DNA of 18,531 bases from CAWEHT01 sp963808455 (lineage in GTDB: Bacteria; Chloroflexota; Anaerolineae; CG2-30-64-16): the NCBI GenBank assembly GCA_963808455.1, contig CAWEHT010000109.1, forward strand, positions 1 to 18,531. The letters run 5' to 3'. Under the pieces are notes generated by a model. The model saw only the letters and a list, made by a program, of their open reading frames with translations, searched no databases and had not been told where the DNA came from. This document shows positions 8,028-17,144 of the stretch, in pieces. Numbering within the stretch: position 1 is the first letter of the stretch; each line of letters starts with the position of its first letter. The position numbers and the translations under genes are program-made.

Positions 8028-10059
8028 TCAAGCGAGCAGGTCGATCCGCTCGCCCGCGATCAACTCCGCGGTTCCTGTTGCAAGCTGGGGCTGAACCTCA
8101 TCGCCGGCAGGGTCGGCCTCCGCTGGAAGCAGTCCAGGGGAACCTGACCCTGACCCCTGTTGGCCGGCCTGACCGCCATCGCTGGTCAGGCTCACATTAC
8201 ATTGACCCAGCACAATGCCCTTCTCTTGCAGGCTCTGCTGGAGCTCCGGCAAGGCCTGTTGCACCGCATGCTGGGCCTGCAAGGTGCTCGTGCCCAATGA
8301 CAGGTTCAGCTTGCCGCCGCTCAGCGCCAGGTCCGCCTGCAGGCTGCCCAGCTCCGGCGGGTGAAGGTTGAGGACCAGCCGGCTTTCACCATTCCCAGCC
8401 GCCTGAACCAGGCGGGCCGTAACCAGGTGGCCCAGAGCCTGTGTGCTATCTGGCTGCCCTGCAGTGACCGGGTTCTTGGACACCGCCGCCGTGCTGCCCG
8501 GCGCCGCCGCAAGGCCCGTAGTTGTGAGGTTTGCGGCAACTGCCGACCCGGCGGCAGCAGCGGCTGCTCCTCCGTCGATTGTCGAGCTGCCACTCTGGTT
8601 GCCGGTTGCCTGTGGTGTAGCGTCGCCTGTCTTCGCCCCGGCCCCTGCCGTAGCGGTGCCTGTCTTCGCCCCGGCGCCTGCCGTAGCGTCGCCTGTCTTC
8701 GCCACGGCGCCTGCCGTAGCGGTGCCTGTCTTCGCCACGGCGCCTGCCGTAGCGGTGCCTGTCTTCGCCACGGCGCCTGCCGTAGCGGTGCCTGTCTTCG
8801 CCCCGGCCTGCGGTGCAGCGCCGCCTGTTCTCGTTTCAACCTGTGCCGTGGCGCTGCCCGTGATTGCCTCGGCCTGTCGTGCCGCACCGGCGAACGACGG
8901 CTGGGCCACGATATCTTGCACGGAGGCGACCGTCTGGCCGCGCGCAAGCTGCTCGCCGCCACGATCGGCGTCTCCGCCCTGGGAACCCGGCTGCTGGGAC
9001 GCCCCTGCCCCAGCAGCGACTTCAGCCGGGGCCTGCGTGGCATGACTCACGTTCCCATCGAGCGCCGTCCCCGTGGTTCCTGGCTTCGAGGAGGCGACGG
9101 CTGAAGGCAGGCCGGCCGCCGTCGCGGCCTCACTGGAGCCGGCAGCCCGGGCGGCCGCAGGCGCTCCCCTGGTCCCGGCATCTGCCAAGGCTGCCAGGCC
9201 GGGTTGGCTCGCAACCGCTGCAGCTGCCGATCCTTGTTCATTCGCTCCGGCGGTCCGTCGTGGCGTCCCGGACCCGGCGCCAGTGGGGGCTACAACCCCC
9301 GTCACGGGCGCGACGCTGGCCGCTTGCGGCGTCCGCCCACCCTCGCCGGCATTCGCCGTGGCCAGGCCACGACTGCCGGCGGGCACGGCTGCTGCCGGCA
9401 ATCCGGCGGAGCCGGATGCCGCCGGCATTTGCTCGCCGGCGGGCCCGGACTTTAGCGCCGGCTGATTTGGCGCCCAGGCGCTGCCGCCCGGCGCTTGCGA
9501 TGGCCCACTGGCCCGCCCGGCCTGGACCGCTCCGTTAGTTGTTCCGTCGCTCCCTCCTGTCAGCAAAGTGCCTGGCCCAAGGGCCGCAGCCTTCCCAGAG
9601 GCCTTCCCGGTCGCTGGGCCACTCGCCCCGACCACAGGGGACGCGGCGCTCGCAGCGACTCCTCCGCTGGGCGGTTCCTGCGAGGCCGGCGGAGCCCCGC
9701 CCGGCGACGTAATGGCTGAAGCTGAGGCCAGGACGGCTGCCTGCGAGTTCGGGTTGAGCGCGCCGTTGGCCGGCGGTGAACCGGCCTCCGTCGCCGACCG
9801 GCCAGCATCGGTCTGCCGCTTGCCCCCAGCGCGCGTTCGGGGAGGGCTGCCCAGTGCTCGAGCCCGGCACCTGCGCCTCGGAGGTGCCTGCGACCGCTTG
9901 CCCGGTTTGCAGATCGCCCGTCCCCGTCGCTGCCGGCCGCGCCATGTTTGCCAGCAGGATGCCCGGAAAGGCATTTTCCTGGCTGGATTCCAGCACTGGC
10001 CCTGCAGTAAGGGTGGTATCGGCGCTAACTGCTGTCATTGCTACCGCTGCACAGCTCAC
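8028..10059 (-). CDS. fliK: FliK hook-length control protein, interrupted by one frameshift
   Basis: FliK is the secreted ruler that measures hook length and switches export specificity. The C-terminal domain is recognisable: LVLNLHPPELGSLQADLALS followed by LPELQQSLQEKGIVLGQCNV, the usual Flg_hook core. The N-terminal part (MTAVSADTTLTAGPVLESSQ, then NAFPGILLANMARP) is read in one frame, and the central and C-terminal part in another. They join near 9820-9834, where a CCCCC run and a GCGCGC run adjoin. Dropping one base gives about 676 residues from GTG 10059 (GAGGA about 8 nt upstream) or 669 from ATG 10038. The centre is very Ala/Gly/Thr-rich and low in complexity, as expected for a ruler domain, and contains 11-residue tandem repeats. 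FliK lies between the large secreted protein and flgD. Confidence 0.88.
8614..8812 (-). repeat. 33-bp tandem repeat inside fliK (about six copies)
   Basis: The block GCCTGTCTTCGCC recurs at 8625, 8658, 8691, 8724, 8757 and 8790, exactly 33 bp apart. On the coding strand each unit encodes 11 residues of the type TGTATAGAVAK, with variants TGDAT and AGAGAK. Copies differ by one or two substitutions and the period keeps the reading frame, so copy number could change ruler length without breaking the gene. Flanking units (QAGAKTG and TPQATG) are degenerate copies. Confidence 0.9.
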
Positions 10060-10087
10060 AATGGCTTTCCTCTCCTTTCTCTGCCTG

Positions 10088-13000
10088 CTACCGGCAACTC
10101 GTGGCAGGCAATGGAGCGTCAGGTTCAGGGCGAGGCCCGAAACCGTGGCTCCAAATGTTGGTGTATGCCGTGACGCCCGGGACCTCGACCCAGAAGTTGA
10201 GGTAATGGCCGGGTTGCCGGGCGGTGCTGACATCCACGTCGGGAAAGTCCCATAGATCGTAGGTCAGCCACGGTGCCTGGATCAGCCTGGGGCGTCCTGC
10301 TGGTGGTGCCGTGCCTGCCTGATCTGGTCCATCGTTGACCGACCAATGCAGCAGCACGGTCGGCGTGTACTCTGTATCGACCGGCAGCACATCGCGCGTG
10401 CCGTGGTCGAAGAGGGCCACGCTGAGATTGGCCCTTGATGTGTCAGAGATAGGGCTGCCGCCGTGAGGCCAAAGGATTCTCTATGCTCGCATCGACCGGG
10501 TTTGCGCCGCCCCCTGCCGCCTTGGCCGGCGGTTGAGGCTGTGGGTAGTAGGTCCCTTCGTTAGGGCCGATGGTCACGATGTTGTGTATAGTTTCGACGC
10601 CATCGGCTGTGGCAAAGAGCTGCAACAAATTCTCGCTGCCACGGGCGCCTGTCACGTCCACGGCCTTGAAAATCCAGGCCGGGAAAGTCCGCTTGCCGAC
10701 GGTACGCAGCAGCCTGGACCCGACGGCCAGCGTCTGGGCCGGATGTTGGCCAGCCGCTCCCCACAGCCGTAGGGTGGCCGGCCAGTTGCAGGGCGGGCTG
10801 CCGCCGCCGGGCTCGTACACATAAGCCGTGACGTCCGAACGGCCAGCCTCACCATCGCTGGCCGGTTGGACGGCGGCGATCCGGATCGTAGGCAGGTCCG
10901 GGGCAACGGGCGTGTGCCGTGGCGGAGGCGTCGGTTCCGGCCGCACGGCCACCGCAATCTTTGGCGCAGGATGTGCCGCGTACAGCAGAGCCACCGCAGC
11001 GGCGTCGATGCCGCTGGTGTCTCCGAAGGAATTGCGGGCGCGGCTCACGCCGCCGGTCGGCAGCGGGGTGGCCACGGGGCCAGGGACAACCCCCGCACCG
11101 GCAGCGAGCCGGATGCGCAGTCGAGGGCGGGAGCCGGCCTCGCGCCATTCGCTGCTGGCAAGATAGTATTCCATGCCGGCGTCGCCGCTCCCCGTCAGCA
11201 GGATGCCTTTGTTGCCGGCGGGCCGGCCAATCCAAGATTGGACCAGGTCGGTCAACGATGCCTGTGCCAGGTTTTCGCCGGGCAGCTGGACGGTCGCCGC
11301 CGGATCGATGTCGAAATCGACGCCGGGCTGTAACCCTGCCGCGCCCCACGCCTGGCCTGGTGCGGCCTGGCGCCAGGTGGCCTGGTTCGCTTCCCAGGAG
11401 CGGTCCAGCGGGTAAACGCTGGCGATCAGCTGGCCCGGGCGGTCCCGCCCGACAACTGTCAATTCCAGCCACGCGCCCACCACGCGCGCGGTGGATGGAA
11501 TATCGCTGAGGTCGAAGCGCAGCAGCGCCCGCTTGTGGCCACCAGAATCCAGCATCAGGCAGTTGGCCACGCCGAAATTGTCGTTTGGATGATCGGCATC
11601 GATGTACGAATCTACCACCACAGACGGGTGCCCATCGATCTGATAGCGTACGACGTCAAGGCCCGTCGCGGCCGGTGCCGAGGCTGAGGAGCCAGTATCT
11701 GGCCAGGGCGCGCCGATGGATGTGTCGGAAGCCGGATCCTGCCTGTCGGGCGTAGGCTTGGGCCCACCATCTGTCGCGATGGTGAGATCGGCCCTCGATG
11801 GCGAGGGCGTGGCGCTGGCAGCCGCCGGCTGGCTCACGGTTGGCGTTGCGGTGGCCACCGGGGTGCTGCCTGGGTCCCTGGTGAGCACTCTCAAACGCAG
11901 CATGTGGAATTGCACATCGCTGCTGCCGGTCGCCAGCAGCCGCAGATCGCTGCCCGGCTGGCCGTTTGCATCGGGCAGCCGGTTGCGGAACGTGGCATCG
12001 AGGAGCACAAAGGAGTGGCTCAACCATTGTCCTGTGCCTTGCAGGGTAACCGTCCCGGCGGCCTCGCTGGGCGAATCACCCCCGTCATAATCCAGCTCCC
12101 ACGTGGCGCCCGCAGCCTGAGCCGGCCCATCCCAATAGGTCACCTCGACCATGGCAACCTGAGAGCCCCCGTACACAAATCCGTCATCCACATCGAAGTA
12201 CAGCGCCGGGCGACCGTTGGCGAGATCCGTGGACCGGCTATAAGCGCCCTCCCACGTGCTGCCCGCGCGACCACCCTGTTGGCTGGCGCTAGCCATGACG
12301 GTGGACGCGCCGGCTGCGTCGCCGCGGCGATGCAGATACCATTCGTAGTCGCCCGTATCACCACACCAGACGCCGGAGTCGCCGCGGAGCGCGATCCAGG
12401 CATCCTGGGTAGTCTGGACGGTGCGTCCGGCGTAGCGCGCGAAGAACTGCCAGGCGTCGGTCCATTTGACGTCGCCCGGCTCGGCGTACATCACGCTGGC
12501 GTGTTTGTCTAGTGCGTTCAACACGCTCCACCAGACGTTCTCTTCGTCGCTCAGTGACAGCTCCGACTTGCGAGGGTGCTGGTTCATTTCGACCGAGATG
12601 GGCAGCTCCGGCCAGTATTGGGCGAGCACTTGCCAGTGCGATGGGGACGACCCGCCAGGCTGGGCACCGGCAGCGGAGCACCCGCTATCCTGGTTCTCGC
12701 CGGTGGGGAAACTCGCAGCCAGGGCCTGATCGTGCAGCCCAAAACCATGCTGCAAAGCTCGCTTGACTATGACGTCCCGCTCGTCAGGTTGCATGAACTT
12801 GCCGGTAATGCTCACCTGCAGCGGAACGTGGTCTACGCCTCCTGCAGCCTCGAAGCTCCCCGCATAATCGTCCATGAGCGCGGCCATGTAGGCTTGCCAC
12901 CCATTACTGGACTCGCCGTAAGCCAGCTGGTAGGCCTGGCATTCCTGCTCCTGGCCGGGTGCATCAGAAGCGATCGGGCACGGCGATGCCGACCCGGCAA

Positions 13001-13658
13001 AGCCGAGATCGATCTCCATATGCGAAAGGCGCGCATCGGCAGCATAGTGCCGCGCCAGCGCGTCCACCATTTGCGCCGCGGCTTGCTGCACCTGCCTATC
13101 CAGGTAGTTCAGGCGCGGCTTGCCCCCAACCATGACCGGCTGCCACGCCAAGGCCCACGGCGGCGCGCAGCCATCCTTGCCGGCGTCGTTGTCCGCGCAG
13201 CGCAGGTAGATGCCGATGGCGCCTTCTTTCCCGGCCTGCGCCAGCTGGGCCAGCCAGTCGTCGATGCGTTTGAAGTCGAACTGGCCGTTAGCGGGCTCGA
13301 TGGCGGCCCAGCCGACGTGCACGACGCTGCCCTGGGCAAACGGGAAGCTGGCCGATCTGGCGGCCCAGTCGTCAAGAAAATAGACCCCCGGCACCGGCCG
13401 CCGCGTCGAGCCTGTCGACGCACCCACCGGTGCCGGGCAGAGCGCGATCAGCAGGATGCAAGCCAGGAGCATGGCGGCCCACTGGCCGGCCTGGCAGTTG
13501 CGCTGCCCTGCGCCGGTTGCCGAACGCGGAGATCGTGGCGGCGGACCGCCATGACGAGCGGCAAGCTCGCGCCGCGGCGATCCACCGGCCTGTGCAGGCC
13601 GGCCTCGCCGGGGGAACCGCAACTCGCCGTCACCGGGCAGCGCACGCCACGCATGCAT
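10088..13658 (-). CDS. Very large secreted TIM-barrel protein with a DNRLRE-like domain, one frameshift near the C-terminus
   Basis: The first frame encodes 1071 residues and stops at 10443. Similarity continues in the +1 frame to 10088 (SPISDTSRANLSVALFDHG...), so one inserted base near 10443-10470 probably splits a protein of about 1189 residues. A basic N-region of about 62 residues precedes a hydrophobic signal/anchor (MLLACILLIALCPAPVGA, about 63-80). Residues about 88-420 look like a GH42/clan GH-A-type barrel (VHVGWAAIEPANGQFDF), with candidate acids E215 (HMEIDLGFAG) and E357 (SVEMNQHP). A beta-sandwich (about 480-592) and a PTPT-type linker follow. Residues about 680-850 match a DNRLRE/CBM96-like domain (VVDSYIDADHPNDNFG, ALLRFDLSDIP). 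Ig-like C-terminal domains come last. ATG 13658 has GGAGGT 9 nt upstream, inside the end of flgB. Catalysis is not proven. Confidence 0.8.
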
Positions 13659-13661
13659 CGC

Positions 13662-14078
13662 TCACTGACCTCCACCGTTGATGACATTGCGCAGCATGCC
13701 CATGCGCAGCGACACGACCCGCGCCGCCGCCTCGTACTGGAGAACGGTCGCGCTCAACGACTCCATTGCCTGCTCGGTGTCCACGTTGTTGCCGTCCAAC
13801 CGTTCGCTGGTGTTGTTCGACAGCGTGATCTGGACAGCGTCCGAAGAGGCGGTGCCGGTCCCGCTGAGATGCTGCGGGTTAGTCGAGACAAGCTGCAAAC
13901 CGCTGCCTGCCTGGGTCGCATCGCTGAGCTGTTGGGCGAAGTTCACCTCCGACGCCTTGAAGCCCGGGGTGTCAATGTTGGCGAGGTTGTTGGCAATCAC
14001 GCTTTGCCTCGTCGCCAGACCATTGAGCGCCGTGGCCAATGCCTTCATCGGGGCGTCTTCAAGCTGAATACCGGGCAT
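13662..14078 (-). CDS. flgB: FlgB flagellar basal-body rod protein
   Basis: FlgB is a proximal rod subunit. The protein starts best at ATG 14078 (MPGIQLEDAP), which has GGGAAGG about 6 nt upstream. A frame extension to 14126 would overlap the preceding gene and has no such site. The product is 138 residues, the normal FlgB length. The N-terminal rod signature is RQSVIANNLANIDTPGFKAS, then EVNFAQQL. The C-terminus has NNVDTEQAMESLSATVLQYE and ends VVSLRMGMLRNVINGG, again typical of FlgB. It lies 26 nt after the transglycosylase stop and 3 nt before the large secreted protein. Unusually, flgC and fliE do not follow it, although flgB-flgC-fliE is a very common order. No frame problem is seen. 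Confidence 0.92.
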   Translation of the reverse strand: MPGIQLEDAPMKALATALNGLATRQSVIANNLANIDTPGFKASEVNFAQQLSDATQAGSGLQLVSTNPQHLSGTGTASSDAVQITLSNNTSERLDGNNVDTEQAMESLSATVLQYEAAARVVSLRMGMLRNVINGGGQ

Positions 14079-14104
14079 AGATACCTTCCCAGTTCCTGAG
14101 ATCT

Positions 14105-15094
14105 CTACGCGTCCCAGCCTTTGCACAGGCTGAGCACGCGCTGCACATAGGCCTGCGTCTCGGCGTACGGCGGCACTCCGCCGTACGTATCCACTGCCGC
14201 GGGCCCGGCGTTGTAAGCCGCCAGGGCCAGCGGCACGTTGCCATAGCGCTGCAACAGCTCATGCAGGTAACGGACGCCTCCCTCGATGTTCTGGCGTGGG
14301 TCGAACGAGTTGCCCACCCCGAACGTCTGCGCGGTGCTATCCATCAACTGCATCAGGCCCTTGGCGCCCGCCGACGACACCGCATGAGGATTGAAGTTCG
14401 ATTCGGTCTGGATGACCGCCTGCACCAGGCCTTCAGGCACATCGTAGCGCGCGGCGGCGTCGGTAATGTACGCCGAGAACTCGGACCGGCTGCCTCCGGC
14501 CGCGCCGACGCCGTTCGCCAGGCTGTCAAACGTACGGACAATTTGTGCGGCCAGGTTCGGAAACAACGCGCCCAGGCTGATATCGTCCAGAGACACGGAT
14601 GCCATGGCTAGCCTTTCACCCATTGTCCTCGGGGGATGCTCCCCCTCTTGCTTGGCACGATGGAAGCGCAGGACGGCCATCTCGTTCAGCACCTCGGCTT
14701 CCTGCCTGATCGTCGCCTGTTGCTCTTCGGCAAGCTGGCGTTCCTTCAGCTTCTCCAGGACCTGCTTGTCCTGCATCGCCCCGCTCAATTCCAAGCGCTT
14801 GGCGGCCGTCAGCTGTTCGATCTGAGCGACGGACGCCATCTGCTCCACCACGCGCTGGGCGGCCCGCCCGAATGCTCCCAGGCTTGAGCGCAGCCCTTCG
14901 CAGTCCAACGCCTCCCTATCTTGCTGCGCCCGGATCTGCGCAGCCAGGCTTTCCGTTTGCTGATGGAGGCTGGCCAGCCTGGCCAGCTCGGCCTCCAGCC
15001 TGATCTGGAGGACAGCCAGTTCCTGCTGGCGCATCTCCACCAACTGAGCCCGATATTGCAGCACCGACTCCAGGCGAAATCTTCGTCCTGGCAT
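14105..15094 (-). CDS. fliJ: FliJ joined in frame to a lytic transglycosylase (fusion as read, possibly two genes)
   Basis: The frame encodes 329 residues. Residues 1-150 are a FliJ-like coiled coil: FRLESVLQYRAQLVEMRQQE at the start, Glu/Gln/Arg-rich heptads, and EAEVLNEMAVLRFHRAKQE at the end. FliJ is the export ATPase stalk. Residues about 205-325 are a soluble lytic transglycosylase (SLT) domain that cuts peptidoglycan: VIQTESNFNPHAVSSAGAKG with catalytic Glu 231, GLMQLM, and ALAAYNAGPAAVDTYGGVPP. No signal peptide precedes the SLT part. Each half has the normal length of a separate protein. An internal ATG at 14605 (residue 164) has its own ribosome binding site, and one extra base in the G5 or C5 run near 14630-14645 would end fliJ at 14616. 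The fusion may therefore be an indel artefact. The gene starts 7 nt after fliI. Confidence 0.85.
   Translation of the reverse strand: MPGRRFRLESVLQYRAQLVEMRQQELAVLQIRLEAELARLASLHQQTESLAAQIRAQQDREALDCEGLRSSLGAFGRAAQRVVEQMASVAQIEQLTAAKRLELSGAMQDKQVLEKLKERQLAEEQQATIRQEAEVLNEMAVLRFHRAKQEGEHPPRTMGERLAMASVSLDDISLGALFPNLAAQIVRTFDSLANGVGAAGGSRSEFSAYITDAAARYDVPEGLVQAVIQTESNFNPHAVSSAGAKGLMQLMDSTAQTFGVGNSFDPRQNIEGGVRYLHELLQRYGNVPLALAAYNAGPAAVDTYGGVPPYAETQAYVQRVLSLCKGWDA
14603..14617 (-). promoter_or_regulatory. Internal ribosome binding site and start for the transglycosylase
   Basis: On the - strand GAAAGG (14617-14612) is followed by 6 nt and then ATG (14605-14603), an ordinary start signal. It sits exactly at the border between the FliJ-like coiled coil and the SLT part. 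It supports a separate transglycosylase of 166 residues (14105-14605), either alone or made in addition to a fused product. Confidence 0.55.
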
Positions 15095-15101
15095 AGCCGC
15101 C

Positions 15102-16433
15102 TCAGTTAGCCAGCGCCTTCAGACGCGTCAGCGTCGTCTCGTATGGCGACACCTCGTCGCCCCTCTGGCATAGGAAAGCCTTGATCTCTGGCAGGAGCGC
15201 GATGGCGCGGTCGATCTGGGCATTGCTGCCCTTAGCATAGGCACCGATGTTGATCAGATCTCGGGATCGCTCGTACGTGGCCAACGCTTCCCGCAGCGCG
15301 CTTGCCGCCTGCAGATGCTCGTGGCTGGCCAGGTCGCCGATGAGGCGGCTCACGCTTTGCAACACATCGATGGCCGGATAACGGTTCTCGGCGGCCAAGG
15401 CCCGTGACAGCACGATGTGGCCATCCAGGATCGAGCGTACCGTGTCTGTGATCGGCTCGTTGAGGTCATCACCTTCCACCAGCACCGTATAGAAACCGGT
15501 GATGGTCCCGGTCTCGGCTGTTCCGGCCCGTTCCATCAGGCGCGGCAGCAGCGCGAAAACCGAGGGCGGGTACGCGCGCATCGCCGGCGGCTCGCCCACG
15601 GCCAGGCCCACCTCGCGTTGCGCCATCGCCAGCCGGGTGACCGAATCCATCAGCAGCGTCACATCATAGCCCTCGTCGCGGAACCACTCGGCGATGGTGG
15701 TGGCCGTCCAGGCGGCCTTGAGCCGCACCAGGGGCGGGTGATCCGAGGTCGAGATGATCACCACCGAGCGGGCCAGGCCTTCGGGCCCGAGATTGTGCTC
15801 GATGAAATCGCGCACCTCGCGTCCGCGCTCGCCGATCAGGGCGATGACGCTCACGTCTGATTTCGTGTTGCGGGCCAGCATGCCCAGCAGGGTGCTCTTC
15901 CCGACGCCGCTCCCGGCGAAGATCCCGATGCGTTGCCCTTTTCCCACCGTCAGCAGCCCGTCGATGGCTCGGATGCCCGTCGGCAAAGGCTGCGTGATGG
16001 GTGGCCGGCGCAGAGGGTGGGGGGCCGCGTTGTCGCTCAGCACAGTCCTGGTGGGGGGCAGCGGCCCCAGGCCGTCCAGGGGCTGGCCCAGGCCGGTGAT
16101 CCACGCGGCCCAACAGCTCACGGCCCACCGGCACCCCGAACGCGGTGCGCATGGCCACGACCGGGCTGCCTGCCTGGATGCCATTCGTTTCACCCAACGG
16201 CATCAACAGGGCTCTGTCTTGTCTGAAGCCCACCACTTCGGCCACCACCGGCGGGCGACCGTGGTTTATATGGATCTCACAGGTCTCACCGGTCTCCACG
16301 CTGAGCCCCTCGGCCTCGATGGCCAGCCCGATCACCTGGCTCACCGCGCCTGCTGGCGCAGCGTCACAATTTGCGGCAAGATCGCCCGATAGTGCCGTAG
16401 ATCGATTTTCGTCAGTTCCTGGTTGGCAGTCAT
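15102..16433 (-). CDS. fliI: FliI flagellar export ATPase, interrupted by two frameshifts
   Basis: FliI is the ATPase of the flagellar type III export system and resembles F1-ATPase beta. ATG 16433 (MTANQELTKIDLRHY) shares one base with the fliH stop (TGATG). The first frame ends after LPQIVTLRQQAR at 16341. The second resumes with VSQVIGLAIEAEG and runs to GRELLGRV. The third resumes with ITGLGQPLDGLGPL and runs to 15102. One missing G near 16344 and one extra G near 16101 account for both breaks and give 443 residues, the normal size. The Walker A motif GSGVGKST (about 174-181), IALIGERGREV, Walker B LLMDSVTR (about 261-268) and the LASHEHLQAAS/YAKGSNAQID C-terminal region are all present. 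Confidence 0.93.
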
Positions 16434-17144
16434 CACGACCTCTGTAAGCTGGCAAAGGCCCGCTCGATCAAGGCCAGTTGTGTTTCGGGGCGCGCATCCA
16501 CCAGGCTGACCCCGTGGGTCACCGTGCAGCCTCCTGCAGCCACGCGTTCGTCGGCCACGAGCGTCCACTCTCTGTTGCCCTCGGACTCGCTCAGGTGGGC
16601 CTCCAGTCGCTGCCGCGTCCTCCGGATTGACATGCACCTCGTAAGAAGTAGGGCTGCCCAGCACTTCGACGGCTTGGGCGACCATCTGCAGGATCACGCC
16701 GGGATCGCCAGCGGCAGCGTCGCCGACGACCTTGCGGGCGATCGCCAAGGCCAGCTCGACCGTCTCTTCTTCGGCGTCTGCCAGCAGCCGGGCGCGCTCG
16801 GCGACCAGGCTTTCGACCAGCTGAGCCAGGCGGGTGATCTGCTCGCGGGCGGCGGCCTGAGCCTGGTTCTGACCTTCTGCATGTCCCGCCTGCCGGCCTG
16901 CTTGCCGGCCTTCCTCGTAGGCGCGCTGGTGGATCCCCGCGACTTCCGCGCGAGCCGCGCCGATCATTTCCGCCACCTGAAGCTGCGCCTGCGCCAGCAG
17001 GGTTTCCGCTGCCATATCGGCCCCGCACTCCGGCGCCGCGTCGTCCTCAGGCGCCGACCGAGGCGCTGCCTCTGGCGGCTTCACTTCGGCAGCCGCCAAT
17101 CGGTATTGGCGAATCACCCGGCTGCTGGCCCTAAATGAGCACAT
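16433..17144 (-). CDS. fliH: FliH export ATPase regulator, interrupted by one frameshift
   Basis: FliH binds FliI and anchors it at the export gate and C-ring. The N-terminus (SSRVIRQYRLAA) is typical, followed by an acidic/Pro-rich stretch. Next comes the long helix with spaced glycines (YEEGRQAGRQAGHAEGQNQA, about residues 75-95), a FliH GxxxG-type repeat. Then ELALAIARKVVGD and YEVHVNPEDAAA lead into the C-terminal domain. After about 16607 the frame changes: LEAHLSESEGNREWTLVADE, then GGCTVTHGVSLVDARPETQL, continues to 16433. Skipping one base there gives about 236 residues. ATG 17144 overlaps the fliG 3' end by 14 nt. A GTG at the VIRQYR valine is a possible alternative start. Confidence 0.88.

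Noticed and set aside
8614..8812. Possible CRISPR array (regular 33-bp spacing)
   Set aside because: The units are contiguous with no unique spacers, keep the fliK reading frame and encode an 11-residue protein repeat.
12576..14099. Long + strand open frame of 507 codons opposite the large secreted protein and flgB
   Set aside because: It is antisense to two genes with clear domain matches, is Arg/Gly/His-rich and low in recognisable motifs, and is typical of a shadow frame in GC-rich DNA.
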